NCBI GenBank assembly: GCA_026005055.1
Contig: BPKI01000001.1
Span: 1,426,001 to 1,490,000 of the forward strand
Length of the DNA: 64,000 nt
Direction of reading: 5' to 3'
From: Lysobacterales bacterium
GTDB lineage: Bacteria; Pseudomonadota; Gammaproteobacteria; Xanthomonadales; BPKI01
A model generated the notes under the pieces. That model had not been told where the DNA came from. It searched no databases and saw nothing but the letters and a program-made list of their open reading frames with translations. Shown one piece after another: positions 40,355-48,774 of the stretch; position 1 is the stretch's first letter; each line of letters starts with the position of its first letter. A program made the translations under genes and the position numbers.

Positions 40355-42688
40355 ATGAGCGCGAATCCTCCGCTGAATCGGGCATCGGAGCGTCTGATCG
40401 CGCAGATCGAGTCGCATTTGATCGCGCAGATCGAACCGGCGCTCGGGCGCGTGTTCGACACGATCGATGACGCGCTGTTCGATCTCGCGGAGCGCAATTC
40501 CGCGCAGTCCCAGGGCGACTACTTCCATGGAATGCGCGAGATCCGCCGCAAGCGCCAGCCCATCGCGCAGGAGTTCATCCGGCTTCTCCGGCAGAGCTTC
40601 GAGGATTTCCGACTGCGCCGTCTGAGTACACCCGCAGCCGCCGAGCGCCCGCGTTCGCTCTCCCTGGTCGACGAACGGGAGATGGAGCTCATCGTGGCCC
40701 TGAACAGTATGGCGGGGCGAATCGAAGGGCAGCATGGGCAGGCGCTGTGGGCGCTCAACCAGCGTTTCGGGGCATTGATCGGAGCGCGCGAGCTGGTCGA
40801 CAACGCGCGCAACCCGATGGGCCCGCGCCGGCTCAGCGAATGCTTCATCGAGGCGACGGAGGTCCTTGAGGTCACGATGGAGGTTCGGCTCATCGTCCTC
40901 AAACACTTCGAACGGGAAGTGCTCACGGTGCTCGAGGGCGTGATCGATCAGGTCAACAACGCCCTCGCCCGGGCCGGGGTCCTGCCGGAGATCCGCCACG
41001 AGGTCATCCGCAAGGACGTGCCGGCGCCGCGCCGCGCGGAGGAGCCGGTACCAGCCCGTGCGCGCAGTGAGCGCGCCTCTCCCGCTGAGGCTGCGGCGCC
41101 GGAATCAGGGGCAGAGGAGGAGACGCGGGTCCGCATCCTCCAGGTCGTGGACGAGCTGCGCTCGCTGCTCGCGCAGCAGCGTCGCCAAGGTATGGCCGCC
41201 TCGGGCGGTGGGGGCGGGGTCCCGATCCGCCAAGTGCGGGACGAGGACATCTTGAGTGCCCTGACCGCGATGCAGTCGGAACTGAGCGCGCGTCTGCACG
41301 AGGAGCCCTCGCCCGATCCGGCGATGGTCGGACAATTCAAGGATGCGCTGCTGCGCCGCGTCGGGGGCGTCGACGAGCGCGGGCGGCGCGTGGCGGAACT
41401 CGGCAAGAACGAGGACACCCTCGACCTGGTCGGCATGGTCTTCGAGTATGCGATCCAGGACCGCAACCTGGCACCGCCGATCCAAGCCCAGCTCGCGCGT
41501 CTGCAGATTCCCTATCTCAAGGTCGCGCTCCTCGATCCCGATTTCCTGACCAATACCGAACATCCGGCGCGCAAGCTGCTGGATCGCATGTCGGAGGCCG
41601 CGATCGGGTGGACTCCGGACACCGACAAGGATCAGCGACTGCTCGAGCAGATCCGGCAGACGGTGAATACCGTGTTGCGCGATTTCGAAGACGATCTCGG
41701 CGTCTTCGAGCGCCTTGGGCGGGAGTTCGAGAGCTTCCTCGAACAAAACCGCAAACGAGCCGAGGTCGCCGAGCGCCGAGCGGCGGAGGCCGCGCGAGGT
41801 CGAGAGCGCCTGGAGCTCGCGCAGCGCATGGCCACCCGCGCCTTGCGCCGTCGGCTCTCTGGACGCTTGCTGCCGGACAAGGTTCGTGAGCTGCTGACTC
41901 AGCGGTGGATGAACTATCTCGCCTTCGTGTTCCTTCGCCACGGTCCCGAATCGGAGGAATGGCAGGCGGCCGAGAACTTCATCGATCAGGTCGTGGCCGT
42001 GGTCCAGCCGCCGAAGGATGCCGGCGAGCGCGAGCGGCTGCGCAGCATGCGGCCCGCCCTCGAGTGGACCTTGCGCAAGGGCCTGGCCGCGACCGGGATG
42101 CACGAGCAGGACATCGACGCGATCTGGGAGGGGCTCGCACAGATCATCGACCATCACATCGAGGCGATCGAGTCCGAACAGGTTCAGCCGGCGGTGACGG
42201 TGGCGCTCGAGGATCTCTCGGTCCAGTTCGGCTCGGCACAGGAAACGGCTGCCGTCGGAGCAGGCGAGAAGATCGAATCCGAAAGCGAGCACGAGCAGAG
42301 CACGGGGGATGCCGGGAGCGATGCGGCGCAGGAGCTCGACGACGCCCTGCGCCAATGGATGGAGGTCACCAAGCAGCTCAAAGCCGGGACCTGGTTCGAG
42401 TTCCTCAAGGACGATGGCACGCGAGAGCGCGCGAAGTTGCTTTGGATCAGCACCATTCGGGCGCTTTATCTCTTCGTCAACCGCAACGGGCTCAAGGTTG
42501 CCGAGAAGACGGCGCGGCAGCTGGCCGAAGAGCTGCATCGGCAACGCGCCGTCATCCTCGAAGAGACGGCGCTCGTCAACCGGGCGCTGGATGCGATCCT
42601 CGCTCGGCTGCGTCAGCGGCGCGAGGCTCCGCAAGGGGCATCCACCCCGCAAGAGGAGCAACGAAGCTCAGTGACCAGCGGCGCCTGA
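40355..42688 (+). CDS. DUF1631 family protein
   Basis: A 777-residue protein of the DUF1631 family, sometimes mis-annotated as thymidine phosphorylase. It is helical and highly charged. Family segments are LIAQIESHLIAQIEPALGRVFDTIDDALFDLAERN at the start (cited in part), a middle GRVAELGKNEDTLDLVGMVFEYAIQD-like block, and a C-terminal GTWFEFLKDDGTRERAKLLWIS with NRNGLKV, which resembles the PilZ-like end of these proteins. The ATG at 40355 has a GGAGG Shine-Dalgarno 5 bases away; a GTG at 40331 is an alternative. The function is unknown; a link to c-di-GMP signalling is suggested only by the PilZ-like C terminus. Confidence 0.8.
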   Translation: MSANPPLNRASERLIAQIESHLIAQIEPALGRVFDTIDDALFDLAERNSAQSQGDYFHGMREIRRKRQPIAQEFIRLLRQSFEDFRLRRLSTPAAAERPRSLSLVDEREMELIVALNSMAGRIEGQHGQALWALNQRFGALIGARELVDNARNPMGPRRLSECFIEATEVLEVTMEVRLIVLKHFEREVLTVLEGVIDQVNNALARAGVLPEIRHEVIRKDVPAPRRAEEPVPARARSERASPAEAAAPESGAEEETRVRILQVVDELRSLLAQQRRQGMAASGGGGGVPIRQVRDEDILSALTAMQSELSARLHEEPSPDPAMVGQFKDALLRRVGGVDERGRRVAELGKNEDTLDLVGMVFEYAIQDRNLAPPIQAQLARLQIPYLKVALLDPDFLTNTEHPARKLLDRMSEAAIGWTPDTDKDQRLLEQIRQTVNTVLRDFEDDLGVFERLGREFESFLEQNRKRAEVAERRAAEAARGRERLELAQRMATRALRRRLSGRLLPDKVRELLTQRWMNYLAFVFLRHGPESEEWQAAENFIDQVVAVVQPPKDAGERERLRSMRPALEWTLRKGLAATGMHEQDIDAIWEGLAQIIDHHIEAIESEQVQPAVTVALEDLSVQFGSAQETAAVGAGEKIESESEHEQSTGDAGSDAAQELDDALRQWMEVTKQLKAGTWFEFLKDDGTRERAKLLWISTIRALYLFVNRNGLKVAEKTARQLAEELHRQRAVILEETALVNRALDAILARLRQRREAPQGASTPQEEQRSSVTSGA

Positions 42689-42703
42689 GCCCGCCGCGCG
42701 CTT

Positions 42704-43315
42704 TCAGCGGGCTTGCGGGCCCTCGCAGACGAAGATCTGGATCGGCCACGGACTGCGCCATTCGACCGAGCGCACCACCCGCTCGAAGCGTTCCCGAAGG
42801 TGGCGCTCGACGGCACGGGTGTACTGATAGACCAGGAAACGCCCCGACCGATCCAATGCGCGGACGGTGGCGTCGAGGATGCGCTCGCGAAGAGGCGGGG
42901 GCAGGGTGGTGAAAGGGATCCCGGAAAGGATCACGTCCGCAGGGGGGAGGGAGTGCTCCTGCATCAAGCTCAGGATCGCCTCCGCGGAGCGATGGGCGAC
43001 GATCAGACGCGGGTCTGCGATGTGGCGTTCGAGATGGCGGCAGAAATCCGCATTGGTCTCGATCGCCAAGAGCCGAGCGTCGGGACGGAGCTCGCGAAGC
43101 AGAGGAAGGGTGATCGTGCCCACCCCCGGCCCATACTCCACGACGCTCTGGACGCGCGACCAGTCCCCCGAGCGCAGCAATCGTCGAACCAGGAACGGCG
43201 AACTCGGGGCGAAGGTGCCGACCGATAGCGGGTGGCGCAGGAAGTTGAGGAGGAAGACGCCGAACTGGCGAAACGCACCGGGAGAACGCGGAGGATCCGA
43301 AGCGATTCCACTCAT
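42704..43315 (-). CDS. PmtA-like class I SAM-dependent methyltransferase
   Basis: A 203-residue protein with the SAM motif VVEYGPGVGTITLPLL near residue 62, preceded by FLRHPLSVGTFAPSSPFLVRRLL and followed by ETNADFCRHLE and VILSGIPFTTLPP. These features group it with phosphatidylethanolamine N-methyltransferase PmtA and rRNA-adenine-dimethylase-like proteins. A lipid substrate is likely but not proven. It converges on the DUF1631 gene with 15 bases between stops. Confidence 0.75.
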   Translation of the reverse strand: MSGIASDPPRSPGAFRQFGVFLLNFLRHPLSVGTFAPSSPFLVRRLLRSGDWSRVQSVVEYGPGVGTITLPLLRELRPDARLLAIETNADFCRHLERHIADPRLIVAHRSAEAILSLMQEHSLPPADVILSGIPFTTLPPPLRERILDATVRALDRSGRFLVYQYTRAVERHLRERFERVVRSVEWRSPWPIQIFVCEGPQAR

Positions 43316-43371
43316 CCCTCAACGGTGCCGCAAGACGGGGGCAAAGGCAAGTTCGCGATCGTCGGATCGCC

Positions 43372-44118
43372 TCAGAAACTCATGTAGTAGCCACCGTTGA
43401 CCGGGAGATTGGCGCCGGTGATGTAGCCGGCCGAATCCTCGGTGAGGAAGACCACCGCGCGGGCGACTTCCTCGGGTTCGCCGAGGCGGCCGACTGGGAT
43501 GGATTCGATGATGCGCGCGCGGATCGGCTCGGGAATCGACATCACGAGCTGGGTTCGGCAGTAGCCGGGGGAGACGGAGTTCACGGTCACGCCTTTGCGC
43601 GCCACTTCTCGGGCGAGGGCCATGGTGAAGCCATGCATCCCGGCCTTGGCGGCGGCGTAGTTGGTCTGGCCGAACTGGCCGGTCTGGCCGTTGACCGAGG
43701 AGATGTTGACGATCCTGCCGAAGCCGCGCTCGCACATGCCCTCGACCACATGCCGCGTCAGATTGAAGACGCCTTCGAGGTTGACGCGGATCACTTCCGA
43801 CCACTGCTCGGGGCTCATCTTGCGCAGGGTCACATCGCGGGTGATTCCGGCCGCGTTCACGAGGATGTCGATCGGGCCGACATCCCGACTCACCTCCTCG
43901 ATCAAACGACGGCAGTCCTCGAAGTCGGCGACGTCCACGGGACGGAATTGCACCTGCCCGTCGAGATGGGCAAGCGCCTCTCGGAAGGCCGAGAGGCGTT
44001 CGGGACGCGAGGGGAGGTCGGCAGCGACCACCCTTCGGCCAGCCTCGGCCAGCGCTCGACAGATGGCCGTACCGAGGCCGCCGATGCCACCCGTGACCAG
44101 TGCGACACGTGCGCTCAT
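43372..44118 (-). CDS. phaB: Acetoacetyl-CoA reductase-like SDR (PhaB paralogue 1)
   Basis: A 248-residue SDR with TGGIGGLGTAIC, Ser141, Tyr154 and Lys158, and the PhaB-type stretches NAAGITRDVTLRKM, INISSVNGQ-like VNISSVNGQTGQFGQTNY and NGGYYMSF at the end. The residue after the second strand is Asp34 (VVAADLP), which in SDRs generally favours NAD(H), unlike paralogue 2. It lies 110 bases downstream of phaR on the same strand. PHB synthesis from acetoacetyl-CoA is the likely role; a beta-oxoacyl-ACP reductase cannot be excluded. Confidence 0.82.
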   Translation of the reverse strand: MSARVALVTGGIGGLGTAICRALAEAGRRVVAADLPSRPERLSAFREALAHLDGQVQFRPVDVADFEDCRRLIEEVSRDVGPIDILVNAAGITRDVTLRKMSPEQWSEVIRVNLEGVFNLTRHVVEGMCERGFGRIVNISSVNGQTGQFGQTNYAAAKAGMHGFTMALAREVARKGVTVNSVSPGYCRTQLVMSIPEPIRARIIESIPVGRLGEPEEVARAVVFLTEDSAGYITGANLPVNGGYYMSF

Positions 44119-44154
44119 ATCTACGTTTCGATGGCTGCGGTTAAGGAAGGAAGC

Positions 44155-44174
44155 GCGCCGCAATGCTGCGGCGC
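44155..44174. promoter_or_regulatory. Inverted repeat between phaR and phaB paralogue 1
   Basis: A perfect 8-bp inverted repeat GCGCCGCA-ATGC-TGCGGCGC sits in the 110-bp gap 5' of the downstream phaB. No T-run follows on either strand, so it does not look like a terminator. It includes TGCGGCGCA, close to the PhaR-type TGC-N3-GCA core. Confidence 0.45.
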
Positions 44175-44228
44175 AAAATGCGCCCGCAATCTAGGAGGGC
44201 AGGACCTCTCTGTCAAGCGCGGAGGAGA

Positions 44229-44702
44229 TCAGCCGCCTTCCGATTTCTTGCCGCTTCGCGCTTTGCCGCCGCCGAGGAGCGCATCCTGGAACTTGCGCAG
44301 GGCCTCGAGGTTGCGCTCGGTCATTTCGTTGAGCAGCGCCATCGGGGTTTGCCCCATCAGTTGACTGAGCTGCGAGCGGAACTGCTGCTGCTGTTCGAGA
44401 AAGGCTTGGGTGGCGCGCTCGAGGTAGCTTCCCATGAAGCCCTGCAGGGAGTCGCCGTAGAAGCGGATGAGCTGGGCGAGCAGGCGCGTGGAGAACATCG
44501 GCGCACCGCGCTCCTCGTGCTCGGCGATGATCTGCAACAGCACGGAACGGGTCAGGTCTTCGCCAGTCTTGGCGTCGCGCACCTCGAATTCCTCGCCGTC
44601 GAGCACCAGCTGCCGGACGTCCTCGAGGGTGATATAGCTCGAGATCGCCGTGTCGTAGAGCCGACGGTTGGGATACTTCTTGATGATGCGCGGTTCGGCC
44701 AT
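44229..44702 (-). CDS. phaR: Polyhydroxyalkanoate synthesis repressor PhaR
   Basis: A 157-residue DNA-binding protein. The highly conserved N-terminal domain IIKKYPNRRLYDTAISSYITLEDVRQLV is present, followed by two PHB-accumulation regulatory motifs (LLQIIAEHEERGAPMFSTRLLAQLIRFYG; SYLERATQAFLEQQQQF). Known PhaR proteins bind both DNA and nascent PHB granules and repress phasin and pha genes until polymer forms. It lies 6 bases downstream of phaB paralogue 2, so they are probably co-transcribed. The Gly/Lys/Ser-rich end is variable. Confidence 0.95.
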   Translation of the reverse strand: MAEPRIIKKYPNRRLYDTAISSYITLEDVRQLVLDGEEFEVRDAKTGEDLTRSVLLQIIAEHEERGAPMFSTRLLAQLIRFYGDSLQGFMGSYLERATQAFLEQQQQFRSQLSQLMGQTPMALLNEMTERNLEALRKFQDALLGGGKARSGKKSEGG

Positions 44703-44708
44703 CGATCC

Positions 44709-45449
44709 TCACCAGCCCATGTACTGCCCGCCGTTGATGGCGATGTTGGCGCCGGTGATCCAGGCGGCTTCCTCGCCGACCAGGAAGGCCACGACCGCAG
44801 CGATCTCCTCCGGTGCGCCGAAGCGGCCGGTCGGGATCTGCTGGAGAATTTTCTCGCGGATGTGCTCAGGCACTGCCATCACCATGTCGGTCCCGACGTA
44901 GCCGGGCGAGACCGTGTTGACCGTGATGCCGTGCTTGGCATTTTCCTGTGCCAGCGAAATGGTGAATCCGTGCATTCCAGCCTTGGCGGCGGCGTAATTG
45001 GCCTGCCCATACTGTCCCTTCTGTCCGTTCACCGAGCTGATCTGCACGATCCGGCCCCAGCGCCGCTCGCGCATCCCTTCGATGATGGGGCGGGTGACGT
45101 TGAAGCAGGAGTCGAGATTGGTGCGGATGACCTCGCTCCACTGCTGGTAGCTCATCTTGTGGAAGACCGCATCGCGGGTGATGCCGGCGTTGTTGACCAG
45201 GATCTCGACCGGCCCGAGCCCCTGCTCGACGGCGCGCACCATGGCCGCAGCCGAATCCGGGTCGGACACGTCGCCTGGAGCGAGGAACACCTCCACGCCC
45301 TTCGCGCGCATCGCCTCCTGCCAGGCGCGCGCCTTCTCCTCGTTGCGGTAGTTGGTGGCCACACGGTGGCCGGCGCGCGCCAGGCGCTCGCAGATGGCGG
45401 TGCCGATGCCGCCCGTGCCTCCGGTGATCAATGCGACTCTGCTGGACAT
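44709..45449 (-). CDS. phaB: Acetoacetyl-CoA reductase (PhaB paralogue 2)
   Basis: PhaB reduces acetoacetyl-CoA to (R)-3-hydroxybutyryl-CoA, the PhaC substrate. At 246 residues it carries TGGTGGIGTAIC, NNAGITRDAVFHKM, catalytic Ser139, Tyr152 and Lys156 in ISSVNGQKGQYGQANYAAAK, and an end reading NGGQYMGW, close to Cupriavidus PhaB. Arg35 after the second strand (ATNYRNEEK) fits NADPH use. It is the first gene of phaB-phaR-phaB on the minus strand. Confidence 0.93.
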   Translation of the reverse strand: MSSRVALITGGTGGIGTAICERLARAGHRVATNYRNEEKARAWQEAMRAKGVEVFLAPGDVSDPDSAAAMVRAVEQGLGPVEILVNNAGITRDAVFHKMSYQQWSEVIRTNLDSCFNVTRPIIEGMRERRWGRIVQISSVNGQKGQYGQANYAAAKAGMHGFTISLAQENAKHGITVNTVSPGYVGTDMVMAVPEHIREKILQQIPTGRFGAPEEIAAVVAFLVGEEAAWITGANIAINGGQYMGW

Positions 45450-45509
45450 GTCCTCTCTCCCCTCGAAAACGCTGCTGACGATGGCCGCGAGGACGGCTCC
45501 TCGAGCAAG

Positions 45510-45515
45510 ATTCTA
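45510..45515 (-). promoter_or_regulatory. Possible -10 element of the phaB-phaR promoter
   Basis: On the minus strand TAGAAT (reading 45515 to 45510) matches the sigma-70 -10 hexamer in five positions and lies about 60 bases before the phaB ATG. No convincing -35 is present. The rest of the 258-bp gap between phaB and htpX holds no gene that I can support; a short TGCGC-N7-GCGCA repeat is at 45611-45627. Confidence 0.3.
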
Positions 45516-45708
45516 CACCCCATCGATCGGCGAAGCTCGGTGGCTGCGCGGAACTTCGCGGCGCGCTCGCGGTCCGCTTCGAGGGTTCGAGCGCGGTGAG
45601 CATCGCCAGGTGCGCTTGAATTGCGCAACGGCGCGCCCATCATGATGATCGGCGCTCGTTCGCTGCGCGATCCCAAGTCTTCCCATCACGCCTCGGAGTC
45701 AGGTTTCG

Positions 45709-46590
45709 ATGATCACTCGCATCCTGCTGTTCCTCGCCACCAACATCGCCGTCCTCTTCGTGCTCGGCGTCGTCCTTCGCCTCACCGGGATCGATGCGGC
45801 CCTTGCCGGTACCGGGCAGGACCTGTGGGGGCTTTTGGTGTTCGCCTCGGTGATCGGTTTCGTCGGGTCGTTCATCTCGCTGGCGATGTCGAAAACGGCG
45901 GCCAAGCTCGCCACCGGTGCGCGGGTCATCACCCAGCCGCGGGATCCCCTCGAGGCATGGCTGCTCGACACCGTCGCCCGGCAGGCGCGCCAGGCGGGAA
46001 TCGGCATGCCCGAGGTCGCGATCTACGATGCGCCCGAGCCCAATGCCTTCGCGACTGGCATGAACCGCAACCATGCCTTGGTCGCGGTGAGCACGGGGCT
46101 GCTCCGCGCGATGAATCGCGACGAGGTGGAGGCCGTGCTCGGCCACGAGGTGGCGCACGTCGCGAATGGGGACATGGTGACGATGGCGCTGCTTCAGGGT
46201 GTCCTCAACACCTTCGTGATCTTCCTCTCCCGCATCATCGGTAGCGTGATCGACCGCGTGGTCTTCCGGAGCGAGAACGGCTATGGCCCGGGCTACTGGA
46301 TCACGGTGATGATCCTCCAGGTGCTGCTCGGGATCCTGGCCTCGATTCTGGTCATGGCCTTCAGCCGCTGGCGCGAGTTCCGCGCCGATGCAGGCGGTGC
46401 GCGCCTGGCCGGCCGCGAGAAGATGATCGCGGCGCTTGAGCGACTGGCGCAGAGCTATGGCCAGTCCACGCTCCCGGAGCAGGTCGAGGCCTTCGGCATT
46501 TCCGGACGCCAGGGAGGTGGGCTGCGGCGCTTGTTCATGAGCCATCCGCCGATCGCCGAGCGGATCGAGGCCTTGCGCCGCGCCGCTTGA
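45709..46590 (+). CDS. htpX: Membrane zinc metalloprotease HtpX
   Basis: A stress-induced inner-membrane protease (M48) that helps FtsH clear damaged membrane proteins. Two N-terminal helices (about 3-24 and 40-60), the zinc motif HEVAH (146-150) with downstream [11 protein letters not shown] supplying the third ligand region, and two further helices between them are seen. At 293 residues it is typical. It converges on the FimX-like gene. Confidence 0.96.
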   Translation: MITRILLFLATNIAVLFVLGVVLRLTGIDAALAGTGQDLWGLLVFASVIGFVGSFISLAMSKTAAKLATGARVITQPRDPLEAWLLDTVARQARQAGIGMPEVAIYDAPEPNAFATGMNRNHALVAVSTGLLRAMNRDEVEAVLGHEVAHVANGDMVTMALLQGVLNTFVIFLSRIIGSVIDRVVFRSENGYGPGYWITVMILQVLLGILASILVMAFSRWREFRADAGGARLAGREKMIAALERLAQSYGQSTLPEQVEAFGISGRQGGGLRRLFMSHPPIAERIEALRRAA

Positions 46591-46632
46591 GCCGCGGCTC
46601 GGGGCGAGAGCTCGCTCAGGCTGCCTCTGCGA

Positions 46633-48708
46633 CTAGAACTCGTAGCTCATCTCGCGGCTCGGCGCATGGACGAAGAAGCCTTGCACGAGGTCCACGCCGA
46701 GCCCGAGAACCTCCTGAAGCTTCGAGGGCGAGTCGATGTGCTCGGCGATGACTTTCGCGCCGAGCGCACGCACTTCGTGGCAGATCGCCTCGACCTTCTG
46801 CGTGATCTCCGGATTGCGCCCGAGATCGGCGACGAATCCCCGGTCGAGTTTCACGTGCGTCGGTTTGATGTGTTTGAACAGATGCGTCGAGTTCAGCCCC
46901 GATCCGAACTGGGTGATGCACACGCCGCAATGTAGCGGCTCGAGCATGCGCATGAACTCCTTGCAGCTCTTGAGGTTGACCAGGACATCGGCCTCGGGGA
47001 GTTCGAAGACCAGCGCGTCGCCCCGCAGGCGGGTCTCCTTGAGTTTTTCGGCGAGCCAGGGCACGAAGCTCGCATCCTCGACCGTGGACATGGCCAGACG
47101 AACGTAGAAGGTCGTCGGCTTCCCCGCCTTCTCGAGCTGTGCCGCGGTCTGCACGGCATGGCGGACCATCCAGCGATCGAGCTTGCCGAGCAGGCCCTTG
47201 CGTTGCGCGACGGCGATGAACTCCGAAGCCGGAATCTCCTGCCCGTCGGCGCTGAGCGCGACCGAGAGCTCGTAAGCCGGTCCGGCGACCTCCCCGGACA
47301 TGCTGACCAGCGCCTGGTAGTAGGGGACGAGACCCTGGCTGACGATGGCGCGGTCGAGTTGTTGGGCGAGGGCCTCCTGGCGCGCCGCCTCGGCCTTGTC
47401 TTCGGCGGCCGGATCGAAGATCAGGGCGCGGTTTCCGCCCATCGCGGCAGACTTGTGCAGCATCTCCTCGGCCCGACTGAGGATCTCCGGCACGTTGCCG
47501 CTTTTCTCCCCGATGATCGCACCGCCCGCGCTCACGGTCAGGGTGAAAGACTGACCACCCACCTCGAAGATGTGCTCGGCGACCTTGCGCTTGAGCGTTT
47601 CGGCGACCGCCTCGGCTCGATCCGCACCGCCCTGAACGAGGAGCGCGAAGCTCTGGTCGGTGAATCGCGCGGCGTGATCGCCGGCACCTGCGGCCGCGCG
47701 GATCAACTCGGCGAGGTCGCGAAGCAGGAGATCGGTGTTGGCCAGGCCGACGCGCTGGAGGACGCGTCGGAATTCGTCGATCTCGAACAGCAACAGCGCC
47801 GATTCGCCGGAGCCGCGCAGAGCACTCGCCAGCGCCTCCTCGACGCGCTGCATCAGGGTCTGACGGTTGAGCAATCCCGTGACCGGGTCGCGGGTCTTGA
47901 ATTCTTCGAGCTGGCGGGCGAGCTCCGGATCGACGGTCTGCTGGCGGAAGATGATCTGCAAGCACGGTTCGCCCTGATAGTTCGCGGGCGAGAACTCGAG
48001 CGTGGCCTTGAAGCTGGAGCCATCGGCTCGTACCGCCACCGTGTCCAATTGGCGCGGGGGTTGCTCGCCCTTGTCGATCCGCTTGAGCAGGTCGCGAAAA
48101 GCGAGCGCGTGCTCGCCTTCGAGCAGGTCGAGAACCGGTGTTCCGAGGATCTCTTCGAAGTCCTCGTAGCCGAACATCTCGAGATAAGCCTGATTGGCCC
48201 GCACGTGCATCCCTCCGTGGATGTAGGCGATGGGATCGCGCGAGGAATCGATCAGATTCTCGCAGCGGCGCTCGGTCTCGAGCAGACTCGCCTCCAGGCG
48301 CCGCAGCGCGCGTCGGCTGCGAACGTCCGCGAGCACGTGCGCGACCACCTCGCGCAGCAGTCGCTCGTTCTTTCGCGGCGCGAAGGCGTAGATCCCGAGA
48401 TCGTAAAGGGCGATGATCTCGCTCTCGTGGAGCCGGCTGAGCAGCGCGACGATGCCCACATCCTTGCCGCTGTCGCGCGCGCGCTCGAGCATCTCTTCGA
48501 CCGGAAGCAAGCAGGTTTCGGGATCGAACAACAGGATTTCGGGATTCTGCCGCTCGAGCACGCCGGCGAGCTCTTCGAGCGTCTCCGGACGAGTCGGACG
48601 CACTGGCATGCCGCCGCTTTTGAGGATTCCGATCAGTCTCTCCGCCTCCTCCATCGAGTCTTCGAGGAGGACGAGTCGCAACGGTTCGTCTTTTTGTTTG
48701 TTCGCCAT
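46633..48708 (-). CDS. fimX: FimX-like protein: REC-like, PAS, degenerate GGDEF and EAL domains
   Basis: A 691-residue protein, the same length as Pseudomonas FimX, with REC-like (about 9-125), PAS (about 145-260), GGDEF (about 270-430) and EAL (about 445-690) regions. The start LRLVLLEDSMEEAERLIGILK resembles FimX. The GGDEF motif is replaced (FTDQSFALLVQG), the EAL motif reads QAL, and the phosphodiesterase motif DDFGTG reads TQFGSG, so neither cyclase nor phosphodiesterase activity is expected. FimX and Xanthomonas Filp bind c-di-GMP through such a domain and control type IV pili. No pilus genes are adjacent. The function is inferred. Confidence 0.75.
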   Translation of the reverse strand: MANKQKDEPLRLVLLEDSMEEAERLIGILKSGGMPVRPTRPETLEELAGVLERQNPEILLFDPETCLLPVEEMLERARDSGKDVGIVALLSRLHESEIIALYDLGIYAFAPRKNERLLREVVAHVLADVRSRRALRRLEASLLETERRCENLIDSSRDPIAYIHGGMHVRANQAYLEMFGYEDFEEILGTPVLDLLEGEHALAFRDLLKRIDKGEQPPRQLDTVAVRADGSSFKATLEFSPANYQGEPCLQIIFRQQTVDPELARQLEEFKTRDPVTGLLNRQTLMQRVEEALASALRGSGESALLLFEIDEFRRVLQRVGLANTDLLLRDLAELIRAAAGAGDHAARFTDQSFALLVQGGADRAEAVAETLKRKVAEHIFEVGGQSFTLTVSAGGAIIGEKSGNVPEILSRAEEMLHKSAAMGGNRALIFDPAAEDKAEAARQEALAQQLDRAIVSQGLVPYYQALVSMSGEVAGPAYELSVALSADGQEIPASEFIAVAQRKGLLGKLDRWMVRHAVQTAAQLEKAGKPTTFYVRLAMSTVEDASFVPWLAEKLKETRLRGDALVFELPEADVLVNLKSCKEFMRMLEPLHCGVCITQFGSGLNSTHLFKHIKPTHVKLDRGFVADLGRNPEITQKVEAICHEVRALGAKVIAEHIDSPSKLQEVLGLGVDLVQGFFVHAPSREMSYEF

Positions 48709-48774
48709 GCTGAAATCCGCTTCCCGTCGGTTTTCTAGCCGAAAGGGGCTTTCCTGTCCACCGCGAGGCGGCCC

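Noticed and set aside
44155-44174. Intrinsic terminator between phaR and phaB
   Set aside because: The stem is perfect but no run of T follows on either strand.
45611-45627. TGCGC-N7-GCGCA as a third PhaR site in the phaB/htpX gap
   Set aside because: The spacer is too long for the TGC-N3-GCA core and the arms are only 5 bp, a level expected by chance in GC-rich DNA.
38000-45708. phaA thiolase or phaP phasin gene within the PHA locus
   Set aside because: No thiolase signature and no short phasin-like gene is found; these must be elsewhere if present.
47158-48738. Open plus-strand frame opposite the FimX-like gene
   Set aside because: No domains or Shine-Dalgarno; the minus-strand gene has clear PAS, GGDEF and EAL regions.
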